From contig NZ_CP033324.1 of assembly GCF_003710085.1 (NCBI RefSeq), positions 3,659,501 to 3,723,500 on the forward strand: a stretch of 64,000 nucleotides of DNA, given 5' to 3'. This document shows positions 25,998 through 34,408 of this stretch, in pieces. This stretch comes from Nocardioides pantholopis (GTDB lineage: Bacteria > Actinomycetota > Actinomycetes > Propionibacteriales > Nocardioidaceae). Each line of letters opens with the position of its first letter. Position 1 is the first letter of the stretch. The translations under genes and the position numbers were made by a program. Below the pieces are notes generated by a model that made no database searches, had not been told where the DNA came from, and saw nothing but the letters and a program-made list of their open reading frames with translations.

Positions 25998-26886
25998 CCC
26001 GCAGCAGCGCCGGGTCCACCCGGCCGGCGTGCGGGTCCCCGGGCGCGGTGCCGAGCCAGACCGCGTCGTGCGGGCCGTCCGCGGGCGGACCCCAGCGCTG
26101 CGGCGGAGTCGGGCCGAACAGCACGACCGACGGCGTCCGGTAGGCCGAGGCGAGGTGGGCCATCCCGGTGTCGCCGCACACCACCAGGCGGGCGGAGGCG
26201 ACCAGGGCGGCCAGCTCGCACAGGTTGGTGCGCCCGGCCAGGCAGGCGGTCTCCGGCAGGCCGGCGAGCCGGCAGACCTGCAGTGCCAGCGGTCGCTCGG
26301 CGTCGCCGCCGGTGACCACGACCCGGGCACCGGCGGCGAGGGCCCACTGCGCCACCGCGGCGTACCGGGCAGCGGGCCAGCGGCGGGCACCCGACGCGGC
26401 CCCCGGGTGCACGACGACGGCGCCGCGCGCCGGGACGGGCACCAGCGGCACCGGCAGCAGCAGGTCCTCGGGGTCGGCGTTCCGCCCGAAGGCGTCGGCG
26501 ACGAGCCGGCACCACCGGTCCCGCTCGTGCTCGTCGACATCCCACGCCGGACCGGGCACGGACGCCCCGTCCGCGCCCGGGCCCCCGAAGGCGACCAGCC
26601 GCCCCGGTCGCAGGGCCTGCAGCACCGCCTTGCTGGCCGGGCCGTTGCCGTGCAGGTCGACGGCGATCTGGGGCGGGGGACCCGACCACGGCACCGACTC
26701 CAGCTCGCCGGTCGGCAGCAGCCGGTCCACCGCACCGCTCAGCGTGACCAGGGGGGCGAGCGCGGAGGGGGCGGCCAGCACCGTCTCGTGGTCGGCCAGC
26801 GCGCGGCGCAGCGCCCGCAGGGCCGGGACGCCGGCGAGGAAGTCACCCAGTCCCAGCGCCCGCAGGACCAGCGCCCGCGGCCTCAC
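25936..26886 (-). CDS. GT9-family (heptosyltransferase-like) glycosyltransferase
   Basis: 316 aa. The N-terminal LVLRALGLGDFLAGVPALRAL and the C-terminal GDTGMAHLASAYRTPSVVLF with QRWGP are the two signatures of glycosyltransferase family 9, which includes the LPS heptosyltransferases WaaC and WaaF. It likely transfers heptose from a nucleotide donor to a surface glycan; the acceptor is unknown. GTG start at 26886 overlaps the HldE stop (GTGA). It is the last gene of a seven-gene coupled operon, and its 3' end overlaps the SDR gene by 62 bp. Confidence 0.88.
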   Translation of the reverse strand: MRPRALVLRALGLGDFLAGVPALRALRRALADHETVLAAPSALAPLVTLSGAVDRLLPTGELESVPWSGPPPQIAVDLHGNGPASKAVLQALRPGRLVAFGGPGADGASVPGPAWDVDEHERDRWCRLVADAFGRNADPEDLLLPVPLVPVPARGAVVVHPGAASGARRWPAARYAAVAQWALAAGARVVVTGGDAERPLALQVCRLAGLPETACLAGRTNLCELAALVASARLVVCGDTGMAHLASAYRTPSVVLFGPTPPQRWGPPADGPHDAVWLGTAPGDPHAGRVDPALLRVTVPDVVRRASLRSGLPLGS

Positions 26887-28259
26887 GGCGCCGGGCGGAG
26901 CGGGCTCCGCTCCGCGGCCGCCGACACCAGCCCGGTCGTGGAGCGCCCGTCGAGGTAGGGCAGCACCACCGACTGCCCGCCCCACTCGCGCAGCAGCGCC
27001 GCCTCCGGCAGCTCGGCTCCCGCGTAGTCGCCGCCCTTCGCCCACATGTCGGGACGGATCCGGCGCAGCACCTCCACCGGGGTGTCCTCCTCGAAGACCA
27101 CGACCGCGTCCACCGGGGCGAGGGCGCCGAGCACCCGGGCCCGGTCGACAGCGGGCACGAGCGGGCGCTGCGGCCCCTTGAGGCGGCGCACGGAGTCGTC
27201 GGAGTTGAGGCAGACCACCAGGCAGTCGCCGAGCGAGCGCGCCGCCTCCAGCGTCGCGACGTGCCCGGCATGGATCAGGTCGAAGCAGCCGCCGGTGGCC
27301 ACGACCGTCCCCCCGGCGGCCCGGACCCGCTCCACCGGGTCGGCCGGCTCTCCGGGGGCCGGGCGGTCCTCGCGGGCCAGGCCCGCGGCCCCGCCCGCCG
27401 CGACGTACGCCGAGGCGGCGGCCACCGCCGCGTGCACGGCCTCGAGCGTGACCGCCCCGGAGGCCAGCGCGCCGGCGATCGCGGCGGCGAAGCGGTCCCC
27501 GGCGCCGCAGGGATCAGCCGCCCGCACCGGCGGGGCCGGGATCACCGACGGGGAGGACCCGCCCTGGGAGAGCAGCGCGCCGCGGCTGCCGAGCGTCACC
27601 GCGACGGCGTGGGCGCGCCAGCGCGCCACCAGCGCCGCCGCCCGGGCGGCCACCGCTGCCAGGCTCTCGCCGGTCGGCTCCGGGACCAGCGCGGCGGCCT
27701 CGGCGGCGTTCGGCGTGACCACGCGGGCTCCGGCGACCGGCGCCGGCCCGCACGGGTGGGGGTCCCAGACCAGCGGGGCCCGGATCGCGGCGCGCTCCAG
27801 CGCGGCCCGGACCGCGGGCACCTCGACCAGCCCGCGGCCGTAGTCGGAGACGAGCACGGCGCCGGCGCCGGCGAGCGCGAGACCGACCTCGTCGGGCAGC
27901 TCGCCGATCCGGCCGTCGGTGCCGCTGTCGAGCCGCACCACCGGCTGCCCGCCCGCCAGCACCCGGCGCTTGATCGGGGTGCTGCCCACCCGCGGCACCG
28001 GGACCAGCCGGACGCCGCTGCCGGCGACCAGGTCCGCGAGCCGCTGGCCGTCCTCGTCGGCCACGACCGCGCTCACCAGCACCACGTCATGGCCGTCGGC
28101 GGCGGCCAGCGCCGCGGCCAGGGCGGCCCCGCCGGGGCGGAGCACCTCGGAGATCCGGTCGACGACAGGCACCGGCGCGTCCGGGGCGAGCCGGCCGGCC
28201 CGGCCCCTGAGGTCGGCGTCCAGGAGCGCGTCGCCGACCACGACGACGGGGGCGCCCAC
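26883..28259 (-). CDS. hldE: HldE-like heptose 7-phosphate kinase / heptose 1-phosphate adenylyltransferase
   Basis: 458 aa, two domains. Residues about 1-300 are a PfkB/ribokinase-type sugar kinase (GDALLDADLRGRAGRLAPDAP, SDYGRG, the anion hole and catalytic Asp in DPCGAGDRFAAA). Residues about 315-455 are a cytidylyltransferase-like domain (GGCFDLIHAGHVATL, LNSDDSVRRLKGPQRPLVP). This is the layout of HldE/RfaE, which phosphorylates heptose 7-phosphate at C1 and adenylates it to ADP-heptose. GTG start; it lies 1 bp after the gmhA stop and overlaps the next GT9 gene by 4 nt. The HldE layout points to the ADP route rather than the GDP route. Confidence 0.92.
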   Translation of the reverse strand: MGAPVVVVGDALLDADLRGRAGRLAPDAPVPVVDRISEVLRPGGAALAAALAAADGHDVVLVSAVVADEDGQRLADLVAGSGVRLVPVPRVGSTPIKRRVLAGGQPVVRLDSGTDGRIGELPDEVGLALAGAGAVLVSDYGRGLVEVPAVRAALERAAIRAPLVWDPHPCGPAPVAGARVVTPNAAEAAALVPEPTGESLAAVAARAAALVARWRAHAVAVTLGSRGALLSQGGSSPSVIPAPPVRAADPCGAGDRFAAAIAGALASGAVTLEAVHAAVAAASAYVAAGGAAGLAREDRPAPGEPADPVERVRAAGGTVVATGGCFDLIHAGHVATLEAARSLGDCLVVCLNSDDSVRRLKGPQRPLVPAVDRARVLGALAPVDAVVVFEEDTPVEVLRRIRPDMWAKGGDYAGAELPEAALLREWGGQSVVLPYLDGRSTTGLVSAAAERSPLRPAP

Positions 28260-28260
28260 C

Positions 28261-28863
28261 TCAGGCCTCCAGCTCGCGGTCGAAGGAGGCGCACACCAGG
28301 TGCAGCGCCACCAGGTGCAGCTCCTGGACCGTGGCGGTGTAGCGAGCGTCCACCGAGCAGGCCCGCGTCGCCGCGTCGGCCAGCGGGTTCGGCGCCGGAC
28401 CGGTCAGCGCCCACACCTGCAGGCCCGAGCGGCGGCCGCGCTCGGCCGCGGCGACCAGGTTCGGGCTGCGCCCGCTCGTCGACATCAGCACCAGCACGTC
28501 CCCGGGCCGCCCGTGCGCCTCGACCTGGCGGGCGAAGAGCTCCTCGGCGGGATAGTCGTTGCAGATCGCGGTGAGACTGGAGGTCTCCGAGCTCAGGCAG
28601 ATGGCCGAGAACGGGGCCCGGTCCTTGCGGTAGCGGCCCACGAGCTCGGCGGTCAGGTGCTGGGCCTGGGCCGCGCTCCCGCCGTTGCCGGCGGCGAGCA
28701 GCCGGCCTCCGCGGGCGAGCACCGCGGCGAGGTCGCGGCCCCAGAGGTCGGCGACGCCGACACAGCCGTCGAAGGCGTCGAGCGCCTCGCGCAGCTCGGC
28801 GACGTGGGCGTGGTCGCAGGGGGTGGCGTCGGTCGGGGCTGGCGGGTGCGGACTCGTGGTCAT
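28261..28863 (-). CDS. gmhA: Sedoheptulose 7-phosphate isomerase (SIS family)
   Basis: 200 aa. A SIS fold with the GmhA signatures AAGNGGSAAQAQHLTAELVGRY, CNDYPAEELFARQVEA, LMSTSGRSPNLVAA and C-terminal VQELHLVALHLVC with the Glu/His pair of the active site. It turns sedoheptulose 7-phosphate into heptose 7-phosphate, the first step of the pathway completed by HldE and GmhB. The ATG at 28863 overlaps the upstream glycosyltransferase stop (ATGA). A histidine/aspartate-rich N-terminal ~20 residues are extra. Confidence 0.92.
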   Translation of the reverse strand: MTTSPHPPAPTDATPCDHAHVAELREALDAFDGCVGVADLWGRDLAAVLARGGRLLAAGNGGSAAQAQHLTAELVGRYRKDRAPFSAICLSSETSSLTAICNDYPAEELFARQVEAHGRPGDVLVLMSTSGRSPNLVAAAERGRRSGLQVWALTGPAPNPLADAATRACSVDARYTATVQELHLVALHLVCASFDRELEA

Positions 28864-30098
28864 CGGGCGACCTCCTCGCTGCTGCGGTCCTGGCGGGCGG
28901 GGACGGGGCGGGCGAGGCCCCGGTAGACCTCCTCGGTGCGGCGGACGACCTGGTCCCAGTCGTAGTGCGCCACGGCGCGGCGGCGCCCCTCCTCGCCGTA
29001 CGCCGCGCGGCGGGCGGGGTCGGCGAGCAGCTCGCGCAGGGCGGCCGCGAGGGCGACCGGGTCGCGCGGCGGGACCAGCTCGCCGGTCCGGCCCGGGACG
29101 ACGGTGTCCAGGAGCCCACCGACGGCCGAGCCCACGACCGGACGGCCGCAGGCCATGGCCTCCAGGGGCGTGATGCCGAAGGGCTCGTACCAGGGCACCG
29201 TGGCGACCACGGAGCAGCCCCGGATCAGCGCGGCGACGTCGCGCTGCGCCACCCCGCCGAGGAACCGGGTCCGGTGGGCCACGCCCGCCCGCTGCGCCAG
29301 CGCGCACAGCGCCCGCAGGTGCGGGTCCTCCGCGAGCCTGGCCGGGGGCGGGCCGCCGGCGATCACCAGCTCCACCTCCGGGAGGTCCGCGACGGCCTCG
29401 ATGACGGTGTCGACGCCCTTGCGGGGCACCATCCGGCCGATCACCAGCACCCGGTGCCGGCCCTGCGGCGAGACCCGGCCGGGGCCCGGCCGGAACTGCC
29501 GGGTGTCGACGCCGCACGGGATCACGCTGGCCCTCCCGGGCGCCAGCCCGAGCCGCTCCAGCTCGCCGACCTCGTCGGTGCAGGTCGCGATCACCCGGTC
29601 CACCTCGGCGCACAGCCGCGCCTCCTGCTCGATCCGCTCGGGCGGGCTGGTGTCGGCCTCGCCCTGGTGGCGCCGCTTGACCGACCCCAGCGCGTGGAAC
29701 GTCTGCACGACCGGGACGCCCGCCCCCGCGACGCCGCGCAGCGCGGCCAACCCGCTCATCCAGAAGTGGGCATGGACCACGTCCACCGGGTCCGCGGCCC
29801 AGCGCTCGGCGAGCCCCTCCCCCAGCCTCGGCACGTACGGCAGCAGCTCGTCCTTGGCCAGCTCGGCCGCCGGGCCCGCCGTGACCCGGTCGACGAGGTA
29901 GCCGCCCGGGGCCCGCACCGTGGCGGGCGCGTCCGGGTCGGTGCGCCGGGTGTGGACGACGACCTCGTGGCCGCGGCGGGCCAGGCCGGCCGCCAGGGCG
30001 GCGACGTGGACGTTCTGGCCGCCGGCGTCGGCGCCCCCGAGCGCGGCCAGCGGATCGGCGTGCTCGGAGACCAGGGCGATCTTCAGGCCTGACGTCAA
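28860..30098 (-). CDS. GT4-family glycosyltransferase
   Basis: 412 aa, GT-B fold. N-terminal ALGGADAGGQNVHVAALAAG is the acceptor-side glycine loop; the donor side has LVIGRMVPRKGVDTVIEA and the E-x7-E motif in YEPFGITPLEAMACGRPVV. It resembles sucrose-phosphate-synthase/MshA-like enzymes. The start is TTG at 30098 with GAAGGAG 6 nt upstream; it overlaps the stop of the preceding gene (TTGA). Third-last transferase of the heptose operon; donor and acceptor unknown. Confidence 0.9.
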   Translation of the reverse strand: MTSGLKIALVSEHADPLAALGGADAGGQNVHVAALAAGLARRGHEVVVHTRRTDPDAPATVRAPGGYLVDRVTAGPAAELAKDELLPYVPRLGEGLAERWAADPVDVVHAHFWMSGLAALRGVAGAGVPVVQTFHALGSVKRRHQGEADTSPPERIEQEARLCAEVDRVIATCTDEVGELERLGLAPGRASVIPCGVDTRQFRPGPGRVSPQGRHRVLVIGRMVPRKGVDTVIEAVADLPEVELVIAGGPPPARLAEDPHLRALCALAQRAGVAHRTRFLGGVAQRDVAALIRGCSVVATVPWYEPFGITPLEAMACGRPVVGSAVGGLLDTVVPGRTGELVPPRDPVALAAALRELLADPARRAAYGEEGRRRAVAHYDWDQVVRRTEEVYRGLARPVPARQDRSSEEVAR

Positions 30099-31162
30099 GG
30101 GATGCTCCTTCCCGCGGCAGGCTCCCGGTCGGAGCGTCCGCAGAGGTCGTCGAGCGCCCGCAGGACGTCCTGCGGCGCCACGCCGGACAGGCAGGGATGC
30201 CCCGGCACGGGGCACCGGGTGGCCCGGGTGTCGCGGCAGGGCGCCCGCTGGTCGCCGAGCACCCGCCGCACGCCGTACGGCGCCCAGCGCCGCGCGGGCA
30301 CGGTCGGCGCGAACAGCGAGACCACGGGGGCGCCGACCGCCGCCGCCAGGTGGGCCGGGCCGGTGTTGCCGACCACCACGGCGGCGGCCCGGGCCAGCAC
30401 CGCCGCGAGCCCGGCCAGATCGGTGGCCCCGCCGAGGTCGACCACGCCGGCGGAGGCGCCATCAACAACGCCGACGGAGCCACTGGCCACGTACGCCGTG
30501 AGCGCGGCCTCGTCGGGGGCCCCGGTCACGACCACCGGGGTCCCGCGGCCGGTCAGCGCGGCGCACAGCTCGCGGAAGTGCTCGGGCGGCCAGGCGCGCG
30601 CCGGCACCGACGTGCCCGGGTGCAGCACCACGTAGCCGGGTCGCAGCGGCGGCTCGGCGGCCACGACGTCGGGCCGGACCGCCAGCCGGCCGTCGTCGGT
30701 CGGGAGCAGCGCGCCGCCGGCGGCGCTCGCCAGCGCGAGGGCCCGCTCCGGCTCGGGCAGGTCGTCGTCGACGCGGTGGCGCAGGTCCAGCAGCGAGCCC
30801 GGGTAGTCCTCGCTGATCGCGCCCACCCACGGCACCGCCGCCAGCCGCAGCACCAGGGCCGTCGGGAGCGGCGACTGGTGGAAGGAGGTGAAGACCACTG
30901 CCCGGTCGATCCGGCGCCGCTCCAGGTCGGCGGCCAGCCCCAGGACGTCGGCGGCCCGCACCGGCTGCGGCTCCGGGTCGATCCACCCTGCCTCCCAGGC
31001 GAGCACCTCGTCGACGCCGGGCAGCAGCTCGGCCGCGGGCCGGCCGCGGGGACCGCACAGCAGCGTCAGCCGCTCGGAGGTGGCCGCCAGGGCGCGGAGG
31101 GCCGGCCCGGTGACGAGCACGTCACCGAGGCTGTCGAGGCGCACCGCGAGCGTGTGCGTCAC
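30095..31162 (-). CDS. GT9-family (heptosyltransferase-like) glycosyltransferase
   Basis: 355 aa. N-terminal LAVRLDSLGDVLVTGPALRAL and C-terminal VVVGNTGPAHLAAAVGAPVV with RRWAPYG are family-9 signatures. ATSERLTLLCGPRGRPAAELL forms the usual second strand of the acceptor domain. A short Cys-containing tail (CRDTRATRCPVPGHPCLSG) near residue 320 matches the Cys-rich motif of several GT9 proteins. The GTG at 31162 overlaps the GT2-GmhB stop by 4 nt. With the gene at 25936 this is the second heptosyltransferase candidate in the operon. Confidence 0.88.
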   Translation of the reverse strand: MTHTLAVRLDSLGDVLVTGPALRALAATSERLTLLCGPRGRPAAELLPGVDEVLAWEAGWIDPEPQPVRAADVLGLAADLERRRIDRAVVFTSFHQSPLPTALVLRLAAVPWVGAISEDYPGSLLDLRHRVDDDLPEPERALALASAAGGALLPTDDGRLAVRPDVVAAEPPLRPGYVVLHPGTSVPARAWPPEHFRELCAALTGRGTPVVVTGAPDEAALTAYVASGSVGVVDGASAGVVDLGGATDLAGLAAVLARAAAVVVGNTGPAHLAAAVGAPVVSLFAPTVPARRWAPYGVRRVLGDQRAPCRDTRATRCPVPGHPCLSGVAPQDVLRALDDLCGRSDREPAAGRSIP

Positions 31163-32649
31163 CAGCGGCCTCCGAGCACCAGGTCGACCGCCGCCCCGAG
31201 CGTCGGCGCCACGCGCGGCGCCGCGGCCACCTCGTCCGCCCGGGTCGCGGGGGTCGGCACCAGGACGCCGGACGCGCCCGCGGCCCGGGCGGCGCCCAGG
31301 TCGGACCCGATGTCCCCGACCACGACGCAGCACCCGGGGTCGACGCCGTGCTCGGCGCAGGCCTGGGAGACCAGCCCCGGCTCCGGTTTGCGGCAGCCGC
31401 AGCCTTCCTCGGGGCCGTGGCAGCAGACGTACCAGCCGTCGAAGGGGCCCAGGAGCTCCTCGACGCGGTCGTTGACGGCCTGCAGCTCCTCGGCCGCGAT
31501 CAGCCCGCGGGCCACCCCGGACTGGTTGGTGACCACGCCGGTGCGGATCCCCTCCGCGCGCAGCCGGGCCAGGGCCGCGGCCGCGCCGGCCATCGGGCGC
31601 ACCTCGTCGGGGTCGGCGTTGTAGGGGACGTCCTGCACGAGGGTCCCGTCGCGGTCGAGCAGCACCAGGTCCGGCGCTCCCCGCCACGGCCCGGCGGTGC
31701 GGTGCCGCAGCTCCCCGCGCAGCCGGTGGTAGACGGCCGCCGGCGGGATGGCCACGCTGGTCAGCACCATCCGGCGTACCTCGTCGGCGGTGCGGGGCCC
31801 GGGCAGCACCCGTGCGAGCGCCAGCTCGCCGGTCCCGACCAGCCAGCCCACGGTGCCCGCCACCGTGAGGCGTCGGCGCCGGGCGACCAGGCCCGCCAGG
31901 GCGGCGGCCCCGGCCGCGACCACCGCGGTGTGCCGGCGCAGCCGGCCGCGGGGCGCGCCGGCCCGGGCGTGCCAGCCGCTGCCGTGGCGGGCCAGCATCA
32001 GCGCGTCGTCGGCGTTGCCGGCCTGCTGACGCAGGCTCGCCCAGTCGTCGCTGGGACGGACCGGGTGGACCACTGACCTGGCGCCGTCGACGATCGCGGC
32101 CTCACCGTGGGTGGCCAGCACCCGCAGGGCCAGGTCGGCGTCCTCCCGGAACGTCCGTGGGAACCGCTCGTCGAAGCCCCCGACCCGGGCCAGCGCGTCG
32201 CGCCGGTAGCTCAGGTCCGCGGTGATCCAGCGCGCGGTCTCGAGGCCGGCGGTCCCACGCTCCCAATCGGTGGGACGGCGCCCGAGCGGCAGCGGCACCT
32301 GGACCCGGGCGGTGGAGCCGACCGCCGCGGCCGCCTCGGCGCGCTGGAGGTCGGCGTCGAGGTCGGCGTACCAGGACCGTCCGGGCAGCACGTCGTCGTC
32401 GAGGAACGAGACCCACGGGGTGCGGGCGTGGCGCCAGCCCAGGTTGCGGGCCCGGGCCGGGCCGCGGCCGTGGGAGCGCAGCACCCGCAGGTCGAGCCCG
32501 CGACGGAGCAGGTCCAGCGGCGGGCCGGTCGGCCGGTCGTCGACGAGCAGCACCGGAGCCGCCAGCCATCGGTCCTGCTCCGCGAGCGCGTCCAGCAGCG
32601 CCTCCAGACTGGGCCGGCCGAGGGTGGGGACGACGAGTGTCGTGCTCAC
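31159..32649 (-). CDS. Fusion of a GT2 glycosyltransferase and a GmhB-like heptose bisphosphate phosphatase
   Basis: 496 aa. Residues about 1-300 are a GT2 enzyme: VVPTLGRPSLEALLDAL, FLDDDVLPGRSWYADL (DxD-like) and GGFDERFPRTFREDADL (ED acid). Residues about 318-490 are a HAD phosphatase of the GmhB type: LLDRDGTLVQDVPYN, VVTNQSGVARGLI, a zinc-binding cysteine loop CCHGPEEGCGCRKP, and VGDIGSDL. GmhB removes the C7 phosphate between the kinase and adenylyl steps of HldE. The fusion puts a pathway phosphatase and a sugar transferase on one chain. GTG start overlaps the carbamoyltransferase stop (GTGA). Confidence 0.9.
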   Translation of the reverse strand: MSTTLVVPTLGRPSLEALLDALAEQDRWLAAPVLLVDDRPTGPPLDLLRRGLDLRVLRSHGRGPARARNLGWRHARTPWVSFLDDDVLPGRSWYADLDADLQRAEAAAAVGSTARVQVPLPLGRRPTDWERGTAGLETARWITADLSYRRDALARVGGFDERFPRTFREDADLALRVLATHGEAAIVDGARSVVHPVRPSDDWASLRQQAGNADDALMLARHGSGWHARAGAPRGRLRRHTAVVAAGAAALAGLVARRRRLTVAGTVGWLVGTGELALARVLPGPRTADEVRRMVLTSVAIPPAAVYHRLRGELRHRTAGPWRGAPDLVLLDRDGTLVQDVPYNADPDEVRPMAGAAAALARLRAEGIRTGVVTNQSGVARGLIAAEELQAVNDRVEELLGPFDGWYVCCHGPEEGCGCRKPEPGLVSQACAEHGVDPGCCVVVGDIGSDLGAARAAGASGVLVPTPATRADEVAAAPRVAPTLGAAVDLVLGGRW

Positions 32650-34289
32650 CACCCCGGTCTCCGGACCAGGAACGAGCCGATCACCAGCATCGAGACCGGC
32701 GCCGACCCGAAGCACTCCAGCGCGTCGCGGGGGTCGTCGACCATCGGCCGGCCCGCGGTGTTCAGGCTGGTGTTGACGACGACCGGGAGCCCGGTGCGGC
32801 GGTCGAACTCCTCCAGGACCCGCGCCATCAGCGGCTCCTGCTCGCGGTCCACGGTCTGCACCCGCGCGGTGCCGTCGACGTGGACGACGGCCGGGATCCG
32901 GTCGCGCCACGCCGGCGCGACGTCGTGGACGAAGAGCATGTACGGCGAGGGCAGCGGGCCGCGGGAGAAGATCTCCGCGGCCCGCTCGGCCAGCACCATC
33001 GGCGCGACCGGGCGGAACTGCTCGCGGCCCTTGACGTCGTTGAGCCGCTCCAGGTTCACCGCGTGCGCGGGGTTCGCCAGCAGCGAGCGGTGACCGAGGG
33101 CCCGCGGGCCGAACTCGCTGCGGCCTTGGAACCAGGCGACGACGCCGTCGGCGGCGAGGCACGCGGCGGTCTCGGCGGCCAGCCGGGCGGGGTCGTCGAC
33201 CCGCTCGTGGGGGACCTGGGCGGTGCGCAGCCGGGCGCCGATCTCCTCGTCGTCCCAACCGCGTCCGAGGTCGGCGCCGGGCATCGGCTCGATCCGGTCG
33301 CCGACGCCGGCCGCGACGTGCAGGGCCCCACCCAGGGCGGTGCCGGCGTCCCCGGCCGCCGGCTGCACCCACACCTCGTCGTACCCGCTCTCGGCGTGCA
33401 GCCGGGTGTTGGCCACGCAGTTGAGCGCCACCCCGCCGGCGAGGGTCAGCCGGGACCCGCCGGAGCGCTCCCGCAGCCAGCGCGCCAGCTCCAGCAGCAC
33501 CTCCTCGAGGCGGACCTGGACGGTCGCGGCGAGGTCGGCGTGGTCCTGGCTCCACTCCTCCCCCGGCGCCAGCCGCTTCGCCAGCGACTGCCAGTCGACC
33601 CGCTCGGTGACGAAGCCGCCGTGGCCGTCCGGGCGGACCAGCGGCCGGATCTCGTCGAGGAACCGCGGCGAGCCGTAGGAGGCGAGGGCCATCACCTTGA
33701 ACTCGTCGCTGGAGCGCAGGAACCCGAGGTGGTCGGTGAGGTCCTCGTAGAGCAGCCCCAGCGAGTGCGGGAGCCGCTGCGCGGCGTGCACCGTCAGCTC
33801 GCCCCCCGCGTAGGTCCCGGCCAGGGAGCTGCCGCACTCGCCGCGGCCGTCCAGCACCAGCACGTCGGCGTCCGCGCACGGCGCGGCCAGGGCGGCCGAG
33901 CCCGCGTGCGCGACGTGGTGCGGCACGAACCGCACCTGGGCCGGATCCAGCCCGGGCAGCGCGGTGGCGAGGAAGCCGGGCGCCTCGCGGGCGTAGGTAC
34001 GGCGCAGGTGGTCCCAGGGGTCGAAGAGGCCCAGCCCCTCGGCCGGCTCCGCCAGCGCCGGGTCGAAGGAGTAGGTGACGGCGTCGAGGTCACCGACGTC
34101 CAGGCCGGCGTGCTCCAGGCACCACCGCGCCGCCTGCTCCGGGAGCTCCCAGGCGGCGAACGGGACCGGGCGGTGGCCGTGCTTGCGCCGGCTGAACCGC
34201 TCCTCCTCGGCCGCGGCCACGACCGTCCCGTCGATGACGAGCGCCGCGGCCGGGTCGTGGAAGAGCGCGTTGACGCCGAGTACCTTCAC
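32646..34289 (-). CDS. NodU/CmcH-type carbamoyltransferase
   Basis: 547 aa. N-terminal Kae1-like domain (VLGVNALFHDPAAALVIDG, EEERFSRRKHGHRPVPF, HHVAHAGSAA) and C-terminal YrdC-associated domain (FQGRSEFGPRALGHRSLLAN, NDVKGREQFRPVAPMVL, NTSLNTAGRPMV). It moves a carbamoyl group from carbamoyl phosphate, through an adenylate, to a sugar hydroxyl. The GTG at 34289 has AGGAGG 4 nt upstream. It heads the seven-gene heptose operon, so a carbamoylated heptose or other sugar is a reasonable guess. A CRP-like palindrome lies 53 bp upstream. Confidence 0.93.
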   Translation of the reverse strand: MKVLGVNALFHDPAAALVIDGTVVAAAEEERFSRRKHGHRPVPFAAWELPEQAARWCLEHAGLDVGDLDAVTYSFDPALAEPAEGLGLFDPWDHLRRTYAREAPGFLATALPGLDPAQVRFVPHHVAHAGSAALAAPCADADVLVLDGRGECGSSLAGTYAGGELTVHAAQRLPHSLGLLYEDLTDHLGFLRSSDEFKVMALASYGSPRFLDEIRPLVRPDGHGGFVTERVDWQSLAKRLAPGEEWSQDHADLAATVQVRLEEVLLELARWLRERSGGSRLTLAGGVALNCVANTRLHAESGYDEVWVQPAAGDAGTALGGALHVAAGVGDRIEPMPGADLGRGWDDEEIGARLRTAQVPHERVDDPARLAAETAACLAADGVVAWFQGRSEFGPRALGHRSLLANPAHAVNLERLNDVKGREQFRPVAPMVLAERAAEIFSRGPLPSPYMLFVHDVAPAWRDRIPAVVHVDGTARVQTVDREQEPLMARVLEEFDRRTGLPVVVNTSLNTAGRPMVDDPRDALECFGSAPVSMLVIGSFLVRRPGW

Positions 34290-34341
34290 CGAGCCTCCTG
34301 GGCGGACGGGGGACAGCGCCGCGCCGGTGTCCCGTACCTGG

Positions 34342-34357
34342 TGTGGCAAACATCACA
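34342..34357. promoter_or_regulatory. CRP-type palindrome in the divergent glycan promoter
   Basis: TGTGG-CAAACA-TCACA differs by one base from the CRP consensus TGTGA-N6-TCACA that the mycobacterial CRP also uses. It sits in a locally AT-rich stretch between the carbamoyltransferase operon (minus) and the remnant/GT4 pair (plus), where both promoters are expected. No CRP gene is in the window. Confidence 0.45.
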
Positions 34358-34408
34358 TTGCGATCTCGCCAGCATGCATGAAGAGGGGCCGCCCGGTCAC
34401 CAGCCGCC

